A stretch of DNA of 64,000 bases, taken from Gammaproteobacteria bacterium. Lineage in GTDB: Bacteria; Pseudomonadota; Gammaproteobacteria; Steroidobacterales; Steroidobacteraceae. The stretch covers positions 1 through 64,000 of the forward strand of contig JADZCS010000227.1 in assembly GCA_020851435.1 (NCBI GenBank). Reading direction: 5' to 3'. The notes under the pieces were generated by a model, which ran no database searches, was not told the origin of the DNA, and worked only from the letters and a program-made list of their open reading frames with translations. The position numbers and the translations under genes were made by a program. Within the stretch, counting starts at the first letter, position 1; the number at the start of each line of letters is the position of its first letter. Below are positions 40,238-49,312 of the stretch, piece after piece.

Positions 40238-40271
40238 CGCGGAGGATCGACTCGCAGCGACCGCTGGTCAG
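40238..40271 (-). repeat. Inverted-repeat element, copy 3
   Basis: A 34-base minus-strand copy with two mismatches against copy 1. It stops four bases before the purC stop codon. With copy 1 it could form a long cruciform or a bidirectional terminator, since both flanking genes point towards it. Confidence 0.85.
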
Positions 40272-40275
40272 TTCG

Positions 40276-41160
40276 CTACGCCGTGAGCAGTCTCACGGCC
40301 TCCGCGTATTTCGCGGCCGTGCGCGCGATGACCTCGGCCGGCACGCGCGGTCCCGGCGCCTTCTTGTTCCAGTCCAGGGTCTCGAGGTAGTCGCGCACGA
40401 ACTGCTTGTCGAACGACGGCGGGCTGGTGCCCGGCGCGTAGGTCGCGACGGGCCAGAAGCGCGAAGAGTCCGGGGTCAGCACCTCGTCCATGAGCACGAC
40501 GTTGCCCGCTTCGTCGAGGCCGAACTCGAACTTGGTGTCGGCGATGATGATGCCGCGCTCCAGGGCATAGGCGGCGGCGAACGCGTAGACCTTGAGCGAC
40601 AGGTCGCGCACCTGCTCGGCGATGTCCTGGCCGACCAGTCCGGCGATGTCGCCGAAACTGATGTTCTCGTCGTGTTCGCCGACGGCCGCCTTGGTGGCGG
40701 GCGTGAAGATCGGTTCCGGCAGCCGGTCGGCCATGCGCAGGCCCGCGGGCAGGCGGATGCCGCAGATTTCGCCGCTGCGCTGGTAGTCCTTCCAGCCGGA
40801 GCCGATCAGGTAGCCGCGAACCACGGCTTCGATCGGCAGGGCCTTGAGGCGCCTCACGACGACGCTGCGGCCCTCGAGCATGGCCTGCTCGGCGGGATCG
40901 TGCGTGAGGCCGCTGATCGGCCAGTCGACCAGGTGGTTGCGCACGAGGTGCGCGGTCTTCGCGAACCAGAAATTGGAGATTTCGGTGAGCATCTTCCCCT
41001 TGCCCGGGATCGGGTCGGGGAGGATCACGTCGAAGGCCGACAGCCGGTCCGTGGCCACGATCAGCATGTGGTGGGCGTCGATCTCGTAGAGGTCGCGCAC
41101 CTTGCCCTGATGGATCTTGCGGAGCCCCGTCAGCCGGGACTCGAATACGGCGTCGCTCAT
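40276..41160 (-). CDS. purC: SAICAR synthetase
   Basis: 294 residues, the longer form (E. coli is near 240). [40 protein letters not shown] and [20 protein letters not shown] are the family hallmarks. The enzyme joins CAIR and aspartate in purine synthesis. A GGAG site is six bases before the ATG. Divergent from djlA; its 3' end abuts the inverted-repeat cluster. Confidence 0.97.
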   Translation of the reverse strand: MSDAVFESRLTGLRKIHQGKVRDLYEIDAHHMLIVATDRLSAFDVILPDPIPGKGKMLTEISNFWFAKTAHLVRNHLVDWPISGLTHDPAEQAMLEGRSVVVRRLKALPIEAVVRGYLIGSGWKDYQRSGEICGIRLPAGLRMADRLPEPIFTPATKAAVGEHDENISFGDIAGLVGQDIAEQVRDLSLKVYAFAAAYALERGIIIADTKFEFGLDEAGNVVLMDEVLTPDSSRFWPVATYAPGTSPPSFDKQFVRDYLETLDWNKKAPGPRVPAEVIARTAAKYAEAVRLLTA

Positions 41161-41293
41161 GGGGAACTCCGGGGAGGGGGGGGAAGCGGCGGAATGCCGG
41201 AGAGGCTCTTGCTACCATACGGGCGGCGCGCGGCTGCCCAGGGGGCCTGCGGGAATTGTTGCAGGCCGCTCGCGAGGCGGTCAAGGAAAGTGC

Positions 41294-42121
41294 ATGAACT
41301 GGATCGGCAAGCTGGTGGGTGCCGTGCTCGGCGCGGCCACCGGCCTGGGCGTCGCGGGCGCCCTGGTGGGCATCGTCATCGGGCACGCCTACGACGAGAA
41401 GATGTCCGGCGACGACGACGCGCCCAATCGCGATGCCGCGGGCACGCGCCTGGTGTTCTTCCGCGCCACCTTCACCGTGATGGGCCACGCCGCCAAGGCG
41501 GACGGCCGCGTGTCCGAGCAGGAAATCCTGGCCGCGCGGCAGGTGTTCCGCCATCTGCGCCTGGGCGAGGCCGAAACGCGCGAGGCTATGGACTGCTTCA
41601 CGCGCGGCAAGGCGGCCGGCTTCGACCTGGGCGCGACGCTCGCCGAACTGCGCAAGGCCTGCGGCGGCCGCCACGACCTGCTGCGCTACTTCCTCGACAT
41701 CCAGATGCGCACCGCGCTGCTGGGCAACGACCTGCAGGGCCCGGTGCGCCCGCTGCTCATGCGCGTGGCCCAGGCGCTGGGTATCTCGGGCTTCGAGTTC
41801 GCGCACATGGAGGCGATCCTGCGCATGCAGGGCTTCGGCACCGCCCACCAGTACTCGCGGGCCGGGGGGGAGGGCGGCGGCCCGCGCGGCGCCCGGCCCC
41901 AGGCCGGCGCGCTCGCGGACGCCTACGAGATCCTCGAGGTCAAGCCGGACTGCACCGAGGCGGAGCTCAAGAAGGCCTACCGCCGGCAGATGAGCCAGAA
42001 CCATCCGGACAAGCTGCTGTCGCGGGGCCTGCCCGAATCGATGCTCGAGATCGCCAAGGAAAAAACCCAGGCGATCCGGGCTGCCTACGAGCGCATCAAG
42101 GAAGCCAGGGGCATAAACTAG
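41294..42121 (+). CDS. djlA: DjlA-like membrane-anchored co-chaperone
   Basis: 275 residues. N-terminal membrane segment rich in glycine (VGAVLGAATGLGVAGALVGI), then a TerB-like helical domain (FFRATFTVMGHAAKADGRVS), and a C-terminal J domain with the essential HPD (MSQNHPDKLLSRGLP). DjlA stimulates DnaK at the inner membrane. A Gly/Arg linker (GGEGGGPRGARP) joins the domains and contains a run of seven G bases at 41864-41870. TACCAT at 41213 is a possible -10. Confidence 0.92.
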   Translation: MNWIGKLVGAVLGAATGLGVAGALVGIVIGHAYDEKMSGDDDAPNRDAAGTRLVFFRATFTVMGHAAKADGRVSEQEILAARQVFRHLRLGEAETREAMDCFTRGKAAGFDLGATLAELRKACGGRHDLLRYFLDIQMRTALLGNDLQGPVRPLLMRVAQALGISGFEFAHMEAILRMQGFGTAHQYSRAGGEGGGPRGARPQAGALADAYEILEVKPDCTEAELKKAYRRQMSQNHPDKLLSRGLPESMLEIAKEKTQAIRAAYERIKEARGIN

Positions 42122-42151
42122 GCCAGAGGACCCCTCCCGAAGGAAACCGTC

Positions 42152-42820
42152 ATGCTGCCTGCCGTCATCGCGCCCTCGATCCTCTCCGCCGACTTCGCCC
42201 GCCTCGGCGACGAGGTCACGCAGGTGCTGGCCGCCGGCGCGGACTGGGTGCACTTCGACGTGATGGACAGCCACTACGTGCCCAACCTGACGATCGGGCC
42301 GCTGGTCTGCGAGGCGCTGCGCAAGCACGGCGTGACGGCGCCGATCGACGTGCACCTCATGGTCAAGCCCGTCGATCGCATCGTGCCGGACTTCGCGAAG
42401 GCCGGTGCGACCTACATCACCTTCCATCCCGAGGCGAGCGAGCACGTCGATCGCACCATCGCGCTGATCCGCGAGTCGGGCTGCAGGCCGGGGCTGGTGT
42501 TCAATCCCGCCACGCCGCTGTCCTGGCTCGACTACACGCTCGACAAGATCGACCTGGTGCTGCTGATGTCGGTGAACCCGGGTTTCGGCGGGCAGAAGTT
42601 CATTCCGGGCGCGCTGGCCAAGCTGGCCGAGGCGCGCCGGCGCATCGATGCGAGCGGACGCGAAGTTCGGCTGGAGATCGACGGGGGCGTGAAGGCCGAG
42701 AATATCGGCGAGATCGCGCGCGCCGGCGCCGACACCTTCGTGGCGGGCAGCGCGATCTTCGGCGCGAAGGATTACGCGGAGGTCATCCGGCTGATGCGCT
42801 CCGAGATCGCCGCGACCTGA
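42152..42820 (+). CDS. rpe: Ribulose-phosphate 3-epimerase
   Basis: 222 residues. [53 protein letters not shown] and [20 protein letters not shown] are the signatures of this TIM-barrel enzyme, which interconverts ribulose 5-phosphate and xylulose 5-phosphate. An AAGGAAA ribosome site precedes the ATG. Thirty bases after djlA; convergent with crp. Confidence 0.98.
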   Translation: MLPAVIAPSILSADFARLGDEVTQVLAAGADWVHFDVMDSHYVPNLTIGPLVCEALRKHGVTAPIDVHLMVKPVDRIVPDFAKAGATYITFHPEASEHVDRTIALIRESGCRPGLVFNPATPLSWLDYTLDKIDLVLLMSVNPGFGGQKFIPGALAKLAEARRRIDASGREVRLEIDGGVKAENIGEIARAGADTFVAGSAIFGAKDYAEVIRLMRSEIAAT

Positions 42821-42826
42821 GGCGCC

Positions 42827-43570
42827 TTACTCGTCGTCGTCCTCGTCGTCGGCCGGCGCGGCCTTCTTGCCGGCCTTGCCCGCAGGGCCCGACCTGGGCA
42901 GCGTGCTGGGCATCGGCCGCAGCCGCGACTTGGCGCGGGCACCGAACACCACTACGGTCTTGCCGCGCGCGGTGAGCAGGCCCTGTTCCTCGAGCGCCTT
43001 GAGCACGCGGCCCGCCATTTCGCGGGAGCAGCCGACCAGCCGCGACAGTTCCTGGCGGCTGACCTTGATCTGCATGCCCTGCGGATGCGTCATCGCATCG
43101 GGCTCGTTGCAGAGGTCCATGATCTGGTGCGCGACGCGGCCCGTGACGTCGACGAAGGCCAGGTCGCCCAGCTTCTGGTTGGTGCGGTCCAGCCGCGTCG
43201 CGAGCTGCGTGGCGAGCTCGAACACGAGGCCGGGGCTTTCCGAGGCGATCTGGCGGAAGCGCGGATAGGTCATCTCGGCGAGTTCGCACTGCGTGCGAGT
43301 GCGAACCCAGGCGCTGCGCTGCTGGTTGTCCGCGAACAGGCCCATCTCGCCGAAGAACTGGCCCTTGTTGAGGTAGGCCAGCACCATCTCGTTGCCTTCC
43401 TCGTCCTCGATCATCACTTCCACGGAGCCGCGGATGATGTAGTAGAGGACGTCCGGCGTGTCGCCGGCGTGGATCAGTACGGTCTTGGAGGGGACGGCGC
43501 GCACCCGGCAGTAGCCCAGGAAGCGGTTGATCGCCGGTATGTCCGTGAAAGCTTTGACGGTGTCTTGCAT
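42827..43570 (-). CDS. crp: CRP/Vfr-type cAMP-responsive regulator with an acidic tail
   Basis: 247 residues; E. coli CRP has 210. The cAMP pocket is intact: GQFFGEMGLFADNQQRSAWV carries the Glu and Arg-Ser residues, and the dimer-helix Thr is kept (DRTNQKLGDLAF, where E. coli has TS). The DNA-reading helix is SRQELSRLVGCSREMAGRVL, nearly identical to CRP, so the target is probably a TGTGA-N6-TCACA-like site. After the usual end (VVVFGAR) there are about 35 extra residues, first basic (SGPAGKAGKKAAP) then acidic (DDEDDDE). The cAMP residues make it more CRP/Vfr-like than the cyclic-di-GMP-responsive Clp. Its leader contains a hairpin. Confidence 0.93.
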   Translation of the reverse strand: MQDTVKAFTDIPAINRFLGYCRVRAVPSKTVLIHAGDTPDVLYYIIRGSVEVMIEDEEGNEMVLAYLNKGQFFGEMGLFADNQQRSAWVRTRTQCELAEMTYPRFRQIASESPGLVFELATQLATRLDRTNQKLGDLAFVDVTGRVAHQIMDLCNEPDAMTHPQGMQIKVSRQELSRLVGCSREMAGRVLKALEEQGLLTARGKTVVVFGARAKSRLRPMPSTLPRSGPAGKAGKKAAPADDEDDDE

Positions 43571-43580
43571 GCGTCCCTCG

Positions 43581-43615
43581 CACCGACGGCCCTGTCGGTG
43601 GCATTCCTTGTATTA
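43581..43615 (-). promoter_or_regulatory. crp promoter region and leader hairpin
   Basis: On the minus strand TAATAC at 43610-43615 is a plausible -10. Between it and the ATG, CACCGAC and GTCGGTG (43581-43600) form a perfect seven-base stem with a six-base loop, just upstream of the GAGGGA ribosome site. The hairpin would lie at the very 5' end of the mRNA. Confidence 0.45.
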
Positions 43616-43668
43616 CACGCCGAGGCGCGCTGCAACAGAAGTCCGCTAAAAGGGATGCGCGGACGGGG

Positions 43669-44310
43669 TCACAGGCGGTAGGCGGTGTGCGTCATCACCT
43701 TCGAGACGAGCGTCATGGCACTGCGTACCGGCAGTGGCAGAGGCGCGCCACCGGCATCGATCGCGGACTTTCCGTGTTCGACCTCGTCCTGCTTCATCTG
43801 CTCGAGGATGGCGCGACTGCGCTCGTCGTCGGCGGGCAGTCGGCGCAGGTGATCCTCCAGGTGTCCTTCCACCTGACGCTCGGTCTCGGCCATGAAGCCG
43901 AGGCTCCAGCGGTCGCCGAGCTTGCCGGCGATGGCGCCGAGCGTGACCGACCCGGCATACCACAGGGGGTTGAGCAGGCTGGTCCGCGAACCGAGTTCGT
44001 CCAGGCGCGACTTGCACCAGGCCAGGTGGTCGCCTTCCTCGACGGCGGCGTGCTCCAGCATCGCCCGGATCGCCGGTTGTTCGGCGGTCAGGGACTGGCC
44101 GTGATAGAGGCCCTGGGCGGCCACTTCGCCGGCGTGGTTGATGCGCATGAGTCCGGCCACGTGGCGGCGGCTGGCGGGGTCGGTTACCGCCTCCGGCTGG
44201 TTGCCGGCCGGGTTCGGGCGGCTGGCAGGGGGGGTGCCGAAGGTGGCCCGGAGGGCCTGGTCGGCGCGGGAAATCCATTCGTCGAGCGGCGTCAGGGTGC
44301 GATCTGGCAT
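43669..44310 (-). CDS. coq7: 2-polyprenyl-3-methyl-6-methoxy-1,4-benzoquinone monooxygenase
   Basis: 213 residues from the ATG at 44310. The di-iron ligands of the Coq7 fold are visible in [31 protein letters not shown], and [13 protein letters not shown], with [12 protein letters not shown] in between. It hydroxylates ubiquinone precursors under aerobic conditions. The longer open frame upstream covers the promoter and lacks protein character. TATAAT lies nine bases before the ATG and no ribosome site is visible. A seven-base C run occurs within codons near residue 25. Confidence 0.95.
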   Translation of the reverse strand: MPDRTLTPLDEWISRADQALRATFGTPPASRPNPAGNQPEAVTDPASRRHVAGLMRINHAGEVAAQGLYHGQSLTAEQPAIRAMLEHAAVEEGDHLAWCKSRLDELGSRTSLLNPLWYAGSVTLGAIAGKLGDRWSLGFMAETERQVEGHLEDHLRRLPADDERSRAILEQMKQDEVEHGKSAIDAGGAPLPLPVRSAMTLVSKVMTHTAYRL

Positions 44311-44319
44311 GATGTAGAC

Positions 44320-44325
44320 ATTATA
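44320..44325 (-). promoter_or_regulatory. -10 hexamer of coq7
   Basis: A perfect TATAAT on the minus strand, ending nine bases before the ATG at 44310. Expected start of transcription is one to three bases before the start codon. The -35 is poor. Confidence 0.55.
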
Positions 44326-44406
44326 TAGGCACGGTGGATTCGGGGTGTCCCGGCCGGGTTGCAGGGGGTCCAGGGACGGCCCCGTGACCGGGTCCAAAAT
44401 ACCCCT

Positions 44407-44435
44407 TTGCATTGCGGCCCGATAACCACTAAAAT
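44407..44435 (+). promoter_or_regulatory. Promoter of rplM-rpsI
   Basis: TTGCAT (44407-44412) and TAAAAT (44430-44435) with exact 17-base spacing, 41 bases before the rplM ATG. The leader of about 35 bases may hold the L13 autoregulatory element known in this group; I could not confirm its fold. Confidence 0.6.
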
Positions 44436-44476
44436 TGCCGCCCTTTCAAGCACCCGACCCTTCTCAGGGGCTCAAG

Positions 44477-44908
44477 ATGAAGACGGTTTTTGCGAAACCA
44501 GAGACGGTTCGCCGCGACTGGTATGTAGTTGATGCGTCCGGCCGTACCCTCGGCAGGCTCGCGTCTGAAATTGCTTTCCGCCTGCGCGGCAAGCACAAGC
44601 CCGAGTTCACCCCGCACGTGGATTGCGGTGACAACATCATCGTCGTCAACGCCGAGCGCGTGGCCGTCACCGGCCACAAGCTGCGCGACAAGATGTATCA
44701 CCACCACACGGGGTACATGGGCAACCTCAAGTCGATCTCCCTGGGCAAGCTCCTCAACGAGCACCCCGAGCGGGCGATCGAGTTCGCGGTCAAGGGGATG
44801 CTCCCCAAGAACATCCTCGGCCGCGCGATGTTCAAGAAGCTGCACGTGTTCGCGGGTCCCGCGCACCCGCACGCGGCCCAGCAGCCCAAGCCGCTCGAGC
44901 TCGCGTAA
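44477..44908 (+). CDS. rplM: 50S ribosomal protein L13
   Basis: 143 residues. It begins [20 protein letters not shown], and has [20 protein letters not shown] and [19 protein letters not shown], then [26 protein letters not shown] is upstream of the ATG. Standard two-gene operon with rpsI. Confidence 0.99.
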   Translation: MKTVFAKPETVRRDWYVVDASGRTLGRLASEIAFRLRGKHKPEFTPHVDCGDNIIVVNAERVAVTGHKLRDKMYHHHTGYMGNLKSISLGKLLNEHPERAIEFAVKGMLPKNILGRAMFKKLHVFAGPAHPHAAQQPKPLELA

Positions 44909-44934
44909 GCGGGCGGCCACATAGGAACCGACAG

Positions 44935-45327
44935 ATGCCCGTGAACACGAACAACGGCACCGGCCGCCGCAAGACGGCCACCGCCCGCGTCCGCCTGCTG
45001 CCCGGCAGCGGCAAGATCACCGTCAATGGCCGTCCGGTGGACGAGTTCTTCGGCCGCAAGACTGGCCCGATGATCGTCCGCCAGCCGCTCGAACTCACCC
45101 AGATGACCGACAAGTTCGACATCTTCGTGCAGGTCGATGGCGGCGGCGTCACCGGCCAGGCCGGCGCGATCCGTCACGGCATCACCCGTGCGTTGATGCA
45201 GTACGACGAGACGCTGCGCAGCCCGCTGCGCGTCGCCGGCTTCGTGACGCGCGACGCCCGTGAGGTCGAGCGCAAGAAGGTCGGTCGTCGCAAGGCCCGC
45301 CGCGGCACGCAGTTCAGCAAGCGCTGA
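44935..45327 (+). CDS. rpsI: 30S ribosomal protein S9
   Basis: 130 residues: [20 protein letters not shown] at the start, [20 protein letters not shown] in the middle and the basic C-terminal tail [17 protein letters not shown], whose last residues reach the ribosomal P site. 26 bases after rplM and probably followed in the same transcript by tRNA-Gln. Confidence 0.99.
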   Translation: MPVNTNNGTGRRKTATARVRLLPGSGKITVNGRPVDEFFGRKTGPMIVRQPLELTQMTDKFDIFVQVDGGGVTGQAGAIRHGITRALMQYDETLRSPLRVAGFVTRDAREVERKKVGRRKARRGTQFSKR

Positions 45328-45365
45328 TCCGCGGGCTCCTGGCGAACCCTTCTCCGACACGCTTT

Positions 45366-45439
45366 TGGGGGATCGTCTAGCGGTAGGACAACGGACTCTG
45401 ACTCCGTTTACCTAGGTTCGAATCCTAGTCCCCCAGCCA
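45366..45439 (+). tRNA. tRNA-Gln (CTG)
   Basis: 74 bases including an encoded CCA. Acceptor TGGGGGA pairs with TCCCCCA, discriminator G. The anticodon stem ACGGA/TCCGT encloses loop CTCTGAC, anticodon CTG, reading CAG. T arm CTAGG-TTCGAAT-CCTAG is perfect. The U1-A72 pair is typical of glutamine tRNA. It follows rpsI with no terminator between. Confidence 0.96.
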
Positions 45440-45446
45440 ATGCCAG

Positions 45447-45481
45447 CAGGGCCGGTCGAAAGACCGGCCCTGTTTGCTTTT
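45447..45481 (+). terminator. Rho-independent terminator after tRNA-Gln
   Basis: An 11-base perfect stem (45447-45457 with 45462-45472), GAAA loop, followed by a T-rich run. It would end the rplM-rpsI-tRNA transcript just before the marR operon. Confidence 0.93.
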
Positions 45482-45537
45482 GGGCCCGCGGAAAACATAT
45501 CCCTGCTTCTGGCCGGCCGGAAACGTGTGCTAGGCTC

Positions 45538-45558
45538 ATCATAAGCATTGCTTATGAT
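45538..45558. promoter_or_regulatory. Palindromic operator for the MarR regulator
   Basis: Perfect nine-base arms ATCATAAGC and GCTTATGAT around ATT. The right arm contains TATGAT, a good -10, 12 bases before the marR ATG, so a bound repressor would block transcription. TTGCTTATGAT-type sites are usual for SlyA/MarR proteins. AT-rich against a GC-rich background. Confidence 0.8.
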
Positions 45559-45570
45559 AGGGCGCCCCGC

Positions 45571-46047
45571 ATGGCCGATTCTCCCATCCAGGACCCGGGC
45601 CTCGGCTTCCTGATCACCGACCTCGCGCGGCTGATCCGCGACGACTTCACCGCGCGCATGGCCGACATCGGCATGACCCAGGCGCAGTGGCGCGTGCTCA
45701 CGCATCTCGCGCGCATGGAGGGTTGCCGCCAGGCCGAGCTCGCCGAGATCCTCGAGGTCGCGCCGATAACGCTCGCCCGCCTGCTCGACCGCCTCGAGGA
45801 ATCGGGCCTCATCGAGCGACGCCCCCGGCCCGGCGACCGCCGCGCCGTGCAGCTGATGCTGACGCCCAAGGCGCGCCCGCTCATCCGCAAGATCTGGGCG
45901 CGCGGCGCGCAGACGCGCACCGTCGCGCTGACCGGCGTCAGCGACGCGGAACGCGATGCGATGTTCGCGACGCTCATCCGCATGCGCGACAACCTCGCCG
46001 CGCGTCCCGCGCCGTCGCGGCGCACGGGAGGCAGCCATGGCCGCTGA
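45571..46047 (+). CDS. MarR-family repressor of the efflux operon
   Basis: 158 residues. A winged helix-turn-helix in DIGMTQAQWRVLTHLARMEG, RQAELAEILEVAPITLARLL and RPGDRRAVQLMLTPKARPL, with flanking dimerisation helices. Members release DNA on binding phenolic or drug-like ligands. It overlaps emrA by 11 bases, and the palindrome upstream makes autorepression very likely. Same order as emrR-emrA-emrB in E. coli. Confidence 0.93.
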   Translation: MADSPIQDPGLGFLITDLARLIRDDFTARMADIGMTQAQWRVLTHLARMEGCRQAELAEILEVAPITLARLLDRLEESGLIERRPRPGDRRAVQLMLTPKARPLIRKIWARGAQTRTVALTGVSDAERDAMFATLIRMRDNLAARPAPSRRTGGSHGR

Positions 46048-47077
46048 ACGCCCGAACTGGATTCGCCGGATATTCCTCTGGGGCCTGCCGGCGGTGGCGG
46101 TCGCCGGCCTGGTTGCGTTCATGCTCGCGCCCGTGATCGAAGTGTCGACGGAGGACGCCTACATCAAGGCCGACAAGACCGTCGTCGGCGCCGAGATCGA
46201 CGGCGTGGTCCGCGAGCGGCTCGTGGCAGAGAACGAGGCGGTGAAGGCCGGCCAGCTGGTGCTCGTGCTCGACACGCGCGAAGCGGAGATCGACCTCGCC
46301 GAGGCGGAGTCAACGCTGGCCGGCGTGCGGCGTGACTACGCGACGCTGCGCGCGCAGCTCGCCTCGCGCAAGGCGGAACTCGAGGCCGCCAGGCGCGAGG
46401 CAGCCTATGCGGCCCGCGAGCAGGCGCGGCAGCGCGAACTCGAGTCGCTGAAGCTGGTCTCGGTAGCAAGGCTCGACGAGGCCGCGCACGTCGCCGACCT
46501 CGCGGCGGGGCGTGTCGCGGTCCTCGAGGGGCAGGTTGCCGAGATCGAGACCCGCCTGGGCATGCCGCGCATCACGCGGGTCGAGGACGGCGCCGATTAC
46601 CAGCGCGCGGCGACCGCGGTGGCGCGCGCCCGGCTGACCCTCGAGCGCGCGCGCGTAGTGGCGCCGCGCGCCGGCATCGCCAGCAAGCTCCCGCAGGTGG
46701 GCGACCGCCTGCGCCAGGGCTCGCCGGCGTTCGCGATCATCGACGATTCGCGGCCGTGGCTGGAGGCCAACTTCAAGGAAACCGAGCTGGGCCACCTGCG
46801 CGTCGGCCAGGCGGCGGAACTGCAGGTCGATGCCTATCCCGGCGAGACCTGGCAGGGTCGGGTCGAGAGCATCGCGCAGGCGACCGGCGCCGAGTTCTCG
46901 GTGCTGCCCCCGCAGAATGCGAGCGGCAACTGGGTGAAGGTCGTGCAGCGCGTACCGGTGCGCATCGCCGTGACCGGTGGCCCCGAAGGCCATGCGCTGC
47001 GCGCTGGAATGAGCGTCGTGGTCACGGTCGACGTCCGCCCCGCGGCCAGGCCCGCGACAGGTACCGGCGGTGTCTGA
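46037..47077 (+). CDS. emrA: Membrane-fusion protein of an EmrAB-type efflux pump
   Basis: 346 residues. A single N-terminal membrane segment (GLPAVAVAGLVAFMLAPVIE), then the barrel-sandwich start STEDAYIKADKTVVGAEIDG, an alpha-helical hairpin of about 110 residues rich in Ala/Glu/Arg, and FKETELGHLRVGQAAELQVD in the beta domain. Sequence and gene order fit the HlyD/EmrA family, which links an MFS pump to TolC. It overlaps emrB by eight bases. No outer-membrane channel gene is in the operon. Confidence 0.93.
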   Translation: MAAERPNWIRRIFLWGLPAVAVAGLVAFMLAPVIEVSTEDAYIKADKTVVGAEIDGVVRERLVAENEAVKAGQLVLVLDTREAEIDLAEAESTLAGVRRDYATLRAQLASRKAELEAARREAAYAAREQARQRELESLKLVSVARLDEAAHVADLAAGRVAVLEGQVAEIETRLGMPRITRVEDGADYQRAATAVARARLTLERARVVAPRAGIASKLPQVGDRLRQGSPAFAIIDDSRPWLEANFKETELGHLRVGQAAELQVDAYPGETWQGRVESIAQATGAEFSVLPPQNASGNWVKVVQRVPVRIAVTGGPEGHALRAGMSVVVTVDVRPAARPATGTGGV

Positions 47078-48611
47078 AGCCGCGGTCAAGATGACGCCGG
47101 CGGCCCGCAGGCTGCTGGTCGCGTCGCTGATGTGCGCGACCGTCATGTACACGCTGGACACCACGATTGCGAACGTGGCGCTGCCGCACATGCAGGGCAG
47201 CGTGCAGGCTTCGCAGGAACAGATCGCCTGGGTGCTGACCTCCTACATCGTGCTCAGCGCGATCGTCACGCCGCTGACCGGATTCCTGGCGCAGCGTTTC
47301 GGCCAGCGCAGGCTGCTGCTGTCCTGCGTCGGCGGCTTTACGGTGGCGTCGATGGCCTGCGGACTAGCCACCTCGCTGCCGGAACTCGTGGCCTTCCGCA
47401 TGCTGCAGGGCGCATTCGGCGCCGGGCTCGTGCCGATTTCCCAGATCGTGCTGCTGCAGGTCTACGCGCGCGAGCAGTACGGGTCGGCGACCGCAGTGTG
47501 GGGCATGGGCATCATGGTCGGGCCGATCCTCGGGCCCACCCTCGGCGGCTGGCTCACCGAGATGTATGGCTGGCGCTGGGTATTCTTCATCAACCTGCCG
47601 GTCGGCATCCTGGCGATGATCGGGCTCGCCGCCGCGGTACCCCGCGACCGCGACCTGAAGCCCAAGTCCTTCGATGCCCTGGGCTACGGGCTGCTCGCCA
47701 TCGCGATCGCCTGCTTCCAGATGTGCCTCGATCGCGGCAACGGCGAGGACTGGTTTGCCTCGACCGAGATCCAGCTGACGGCTTTCGGCTCGGTGCTGTT
47801 CCTGTACATGTTCGTGGCGCATTCGATGACTGCGCCGCGGCCGTTCTTCGAGCGGGCGCTGTTCCGCGACCACAACTTCGTGGTCGGGGCGCTGCTGATC
47901 TTCGCCCTGGGCCTGATGATGCTGTCGACGATGGTGCTGATGCCGGGGTTCCTGGAACAGCTGCAGGGATACCCTGTGTCCACCGTCGGCTGGCTGCTCG
48001 CACCGCGCGGCGTCGGCACCATGCTCACCATGTTCGTGGTCGGCAAGGTGACGAACCGCGTCGACGCACGCTGGCTGGCAGGGGTCGGCATCGTGTTGAT
48101 CGCGGTGTCCATGCTGCAGGCGGCAGCCTTCAACATCGACGTCGGCTGGGAAGCCGTCGCCTTCTCTGGCTTCGTCCAGGGACTGGGCATGGGCCTGACC
48201 TTCGTGCCCATCACCACCGCCGCCTTCATGACGCTCGCGCCGGAACTCCGCGCCGAGGGCAGCGCGCTGTTCAGCCTGCTGCGCAACCTGGGCGCCAGCG
48301 TCGGGATCTCGATCGTGGTGACTCTGCTGTCGCGCGACCTGCAGGCCAACCAGGCGCGCCTCGTCGAGCACCTCGGCACTTTCGACGAAGCCAAGTGGCG
48401 CCTGGCGGAGGAGGTCGCGGGCAGCACGATGGCGCCGCAGCTACTCGCCGCCGAGGTACAGCGCCAGGCGGCCTCGATTGCCTACATCAACGAGTTCGCC
48501 GTGATGATCGTCGTGACCGTGGTGGCCTTTCCGCTGCTGTTCCTGATGCGCCCCCCGGCCAGGGAGCAGGCCCGGCGCGCCGCGGCTGCCCCGGTCGCCG
48601 CCGCGGACTGA
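47070..48611 (+). CDS. emrB: MFS drug:proton antiporter, EmrB/QacA type
   Basis: 513 residues, about 14 membrane segments. MYTLDTTIANVALPHMQGSV is the DHA2 signature at helix 1, LQGAFGAGLVPISQIVL that at helix 4, and GIMVGPILGPTLGGWLTEMY is motif C of antiporters. GTG start. Ends MRPPAREQARRAAAAPVAAA. Exports hydrophobic compounds together with EmrA. Convergent with rpiA, one base apart. Confidence 0.94.
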   Translation: MSEAAVKMTPAARRLLVASLMCATVMYTLDTTIANVALPHMQGSVQASQEQIAWVLTSYIVLSAIVTPLTGFLAQRFGQRRLLLSCVGGFTVASMACGLATSLPELVAFRMLQGAFGAGLVPISQIVLLQVYAREQYGSATAVWGMGIMVGPILGPTLGGWLTEMYGWRWVFFINLPVGILAMIGLAAAVPRDRDLKPKSFDALGYGLLAIAIACFQMCLDRGNGEDWFASTEIQLTAFGSVLFLYMFVAHSMTAPRPFFERALFRDHNFVVGALLIFALGLMMLSTMVLMPGFLEQLQGYPVSTVGWLLAPRGVGTMLTMFVVGKVTNRVDARWLAGVGIVLIAVSMLQAAAFNIDVGWEAVAFSGFVQGLGMGLTFVPITTAAFMTLAPELRAEGSALFSLLRNLGASVGISIVVTLLSRDLQANQARLVEHLGTFDEAKWRLAEEVAGSTMAPQLLAAEVQRQAASIAYINEFAVMIVVTVVAFPLLFLMRPPAREQARRAAAAPVAAAD

Positions 48612-48612
48612 C

Positions 48613-49272
48613 TCAGCGCTTCAGGGTCGTGATGCCGCTCGCGCCCGCGATCACCAGCACGTCGGCCGGCCGGCGCGCGAACAAGCCGTTGCACACCACG
48701 CCCGCCAGCTGGTTGATCTCGCCCTCCAGCGCGGCGGGATCGGTGATCTCGAGGTTGTGCACGTCCAGGATCACGTTGCCGTTGTCGGTGACGACCCCCT
48801 CGCGATAGACGGGCTGGCCGCCCAGGCGCACGAGCTGCCGGGCCACGTAGGAACGCGCCATGGGCACGACCTCTACCGGCAGGGGGAATCGGCCGAGTAC
48901 GTCCACGAGCTTGGAGTCGTCGACGATGCAGACGAAGCGCTGCGATGCGGCCGCCACTATTTTCTCGCGGGTGAGGGCCGCGCCGCCGCCCTTGATGAGC
49001 TGCAGGTGGCGGGTCGCCTCGTCGGCGCCGTCCACGTAGACCTCGAGTTCGCCGACGGAGTTGAGGTCCATGACCTCGATGCCGGCTGCCTGCAGGCGCG
49101 CGGTGCTGGCCTGCGACGAGGACACGGCGCCCTTGATGCGCTGCCGCATGGAAACGAGGCAGTCGATGAAGTGATTGACCGTCGAGCCGGTGCCGACACC
49201 GACCACCATCCCGTCCTTTACCCATTCAAGCGCCGCTTCGGCTGCGGCACGCTTCCTGGCGTCTGCGCTCAT
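48613..49272 (-). CDS. rpiA: Ribose-5-phosphate isomerase A
   Basis: 219 residues from the ATG at 49272 ([18 protein letters not shown]). [39 protein letters not shown] and [15 protein letters not shown] are the RpiA hallmarks. Interconverts ribose and ribulose 5-phosphates; works with Rpe, which is encoded about 6 kb away. An upstream in-frame start would reach into the hairpin region and is unlikely. Confidence 0.98.
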   Translation of the reverse strand: MSADARKRAAAEAALEWVKDGMVVGVGTGSTVNHFIDCLVSMRQRIKGAVSSSQASTARLQAAGIEVMDLNSVGELEVYVDGADEATRHLQLIKGGGAALTREKIVAAASQRFVCIVDDSKLVDVLGRFPLPVEVVPMARSYVARQLVRLGGQPVYREGVVTDNGNVILDVHNLEITDPAALEGEINQLAGVVCNGLFARRPADVLVIAGASGITTLKR

Positions 49273-49312
49273 GCCGTGTTCTCCTGGCTGCAATCACCGT
49301 ACCCCGGAAACG

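Noticed and set aside
41176-41183. G8 tract between purC and djlA
   Set aside because: It is not placed at a ribosome site or inside a reading frame, so no expression effect is evident.
39283-42975. 1230-codon open frame on the plus strand
   Set aside because: It runs through the cobalamin-binding-like gene, the repeat cluster, purC in antisense, djlA and rpe in the wrong frame; low-complexity Arg/Ala sequence.
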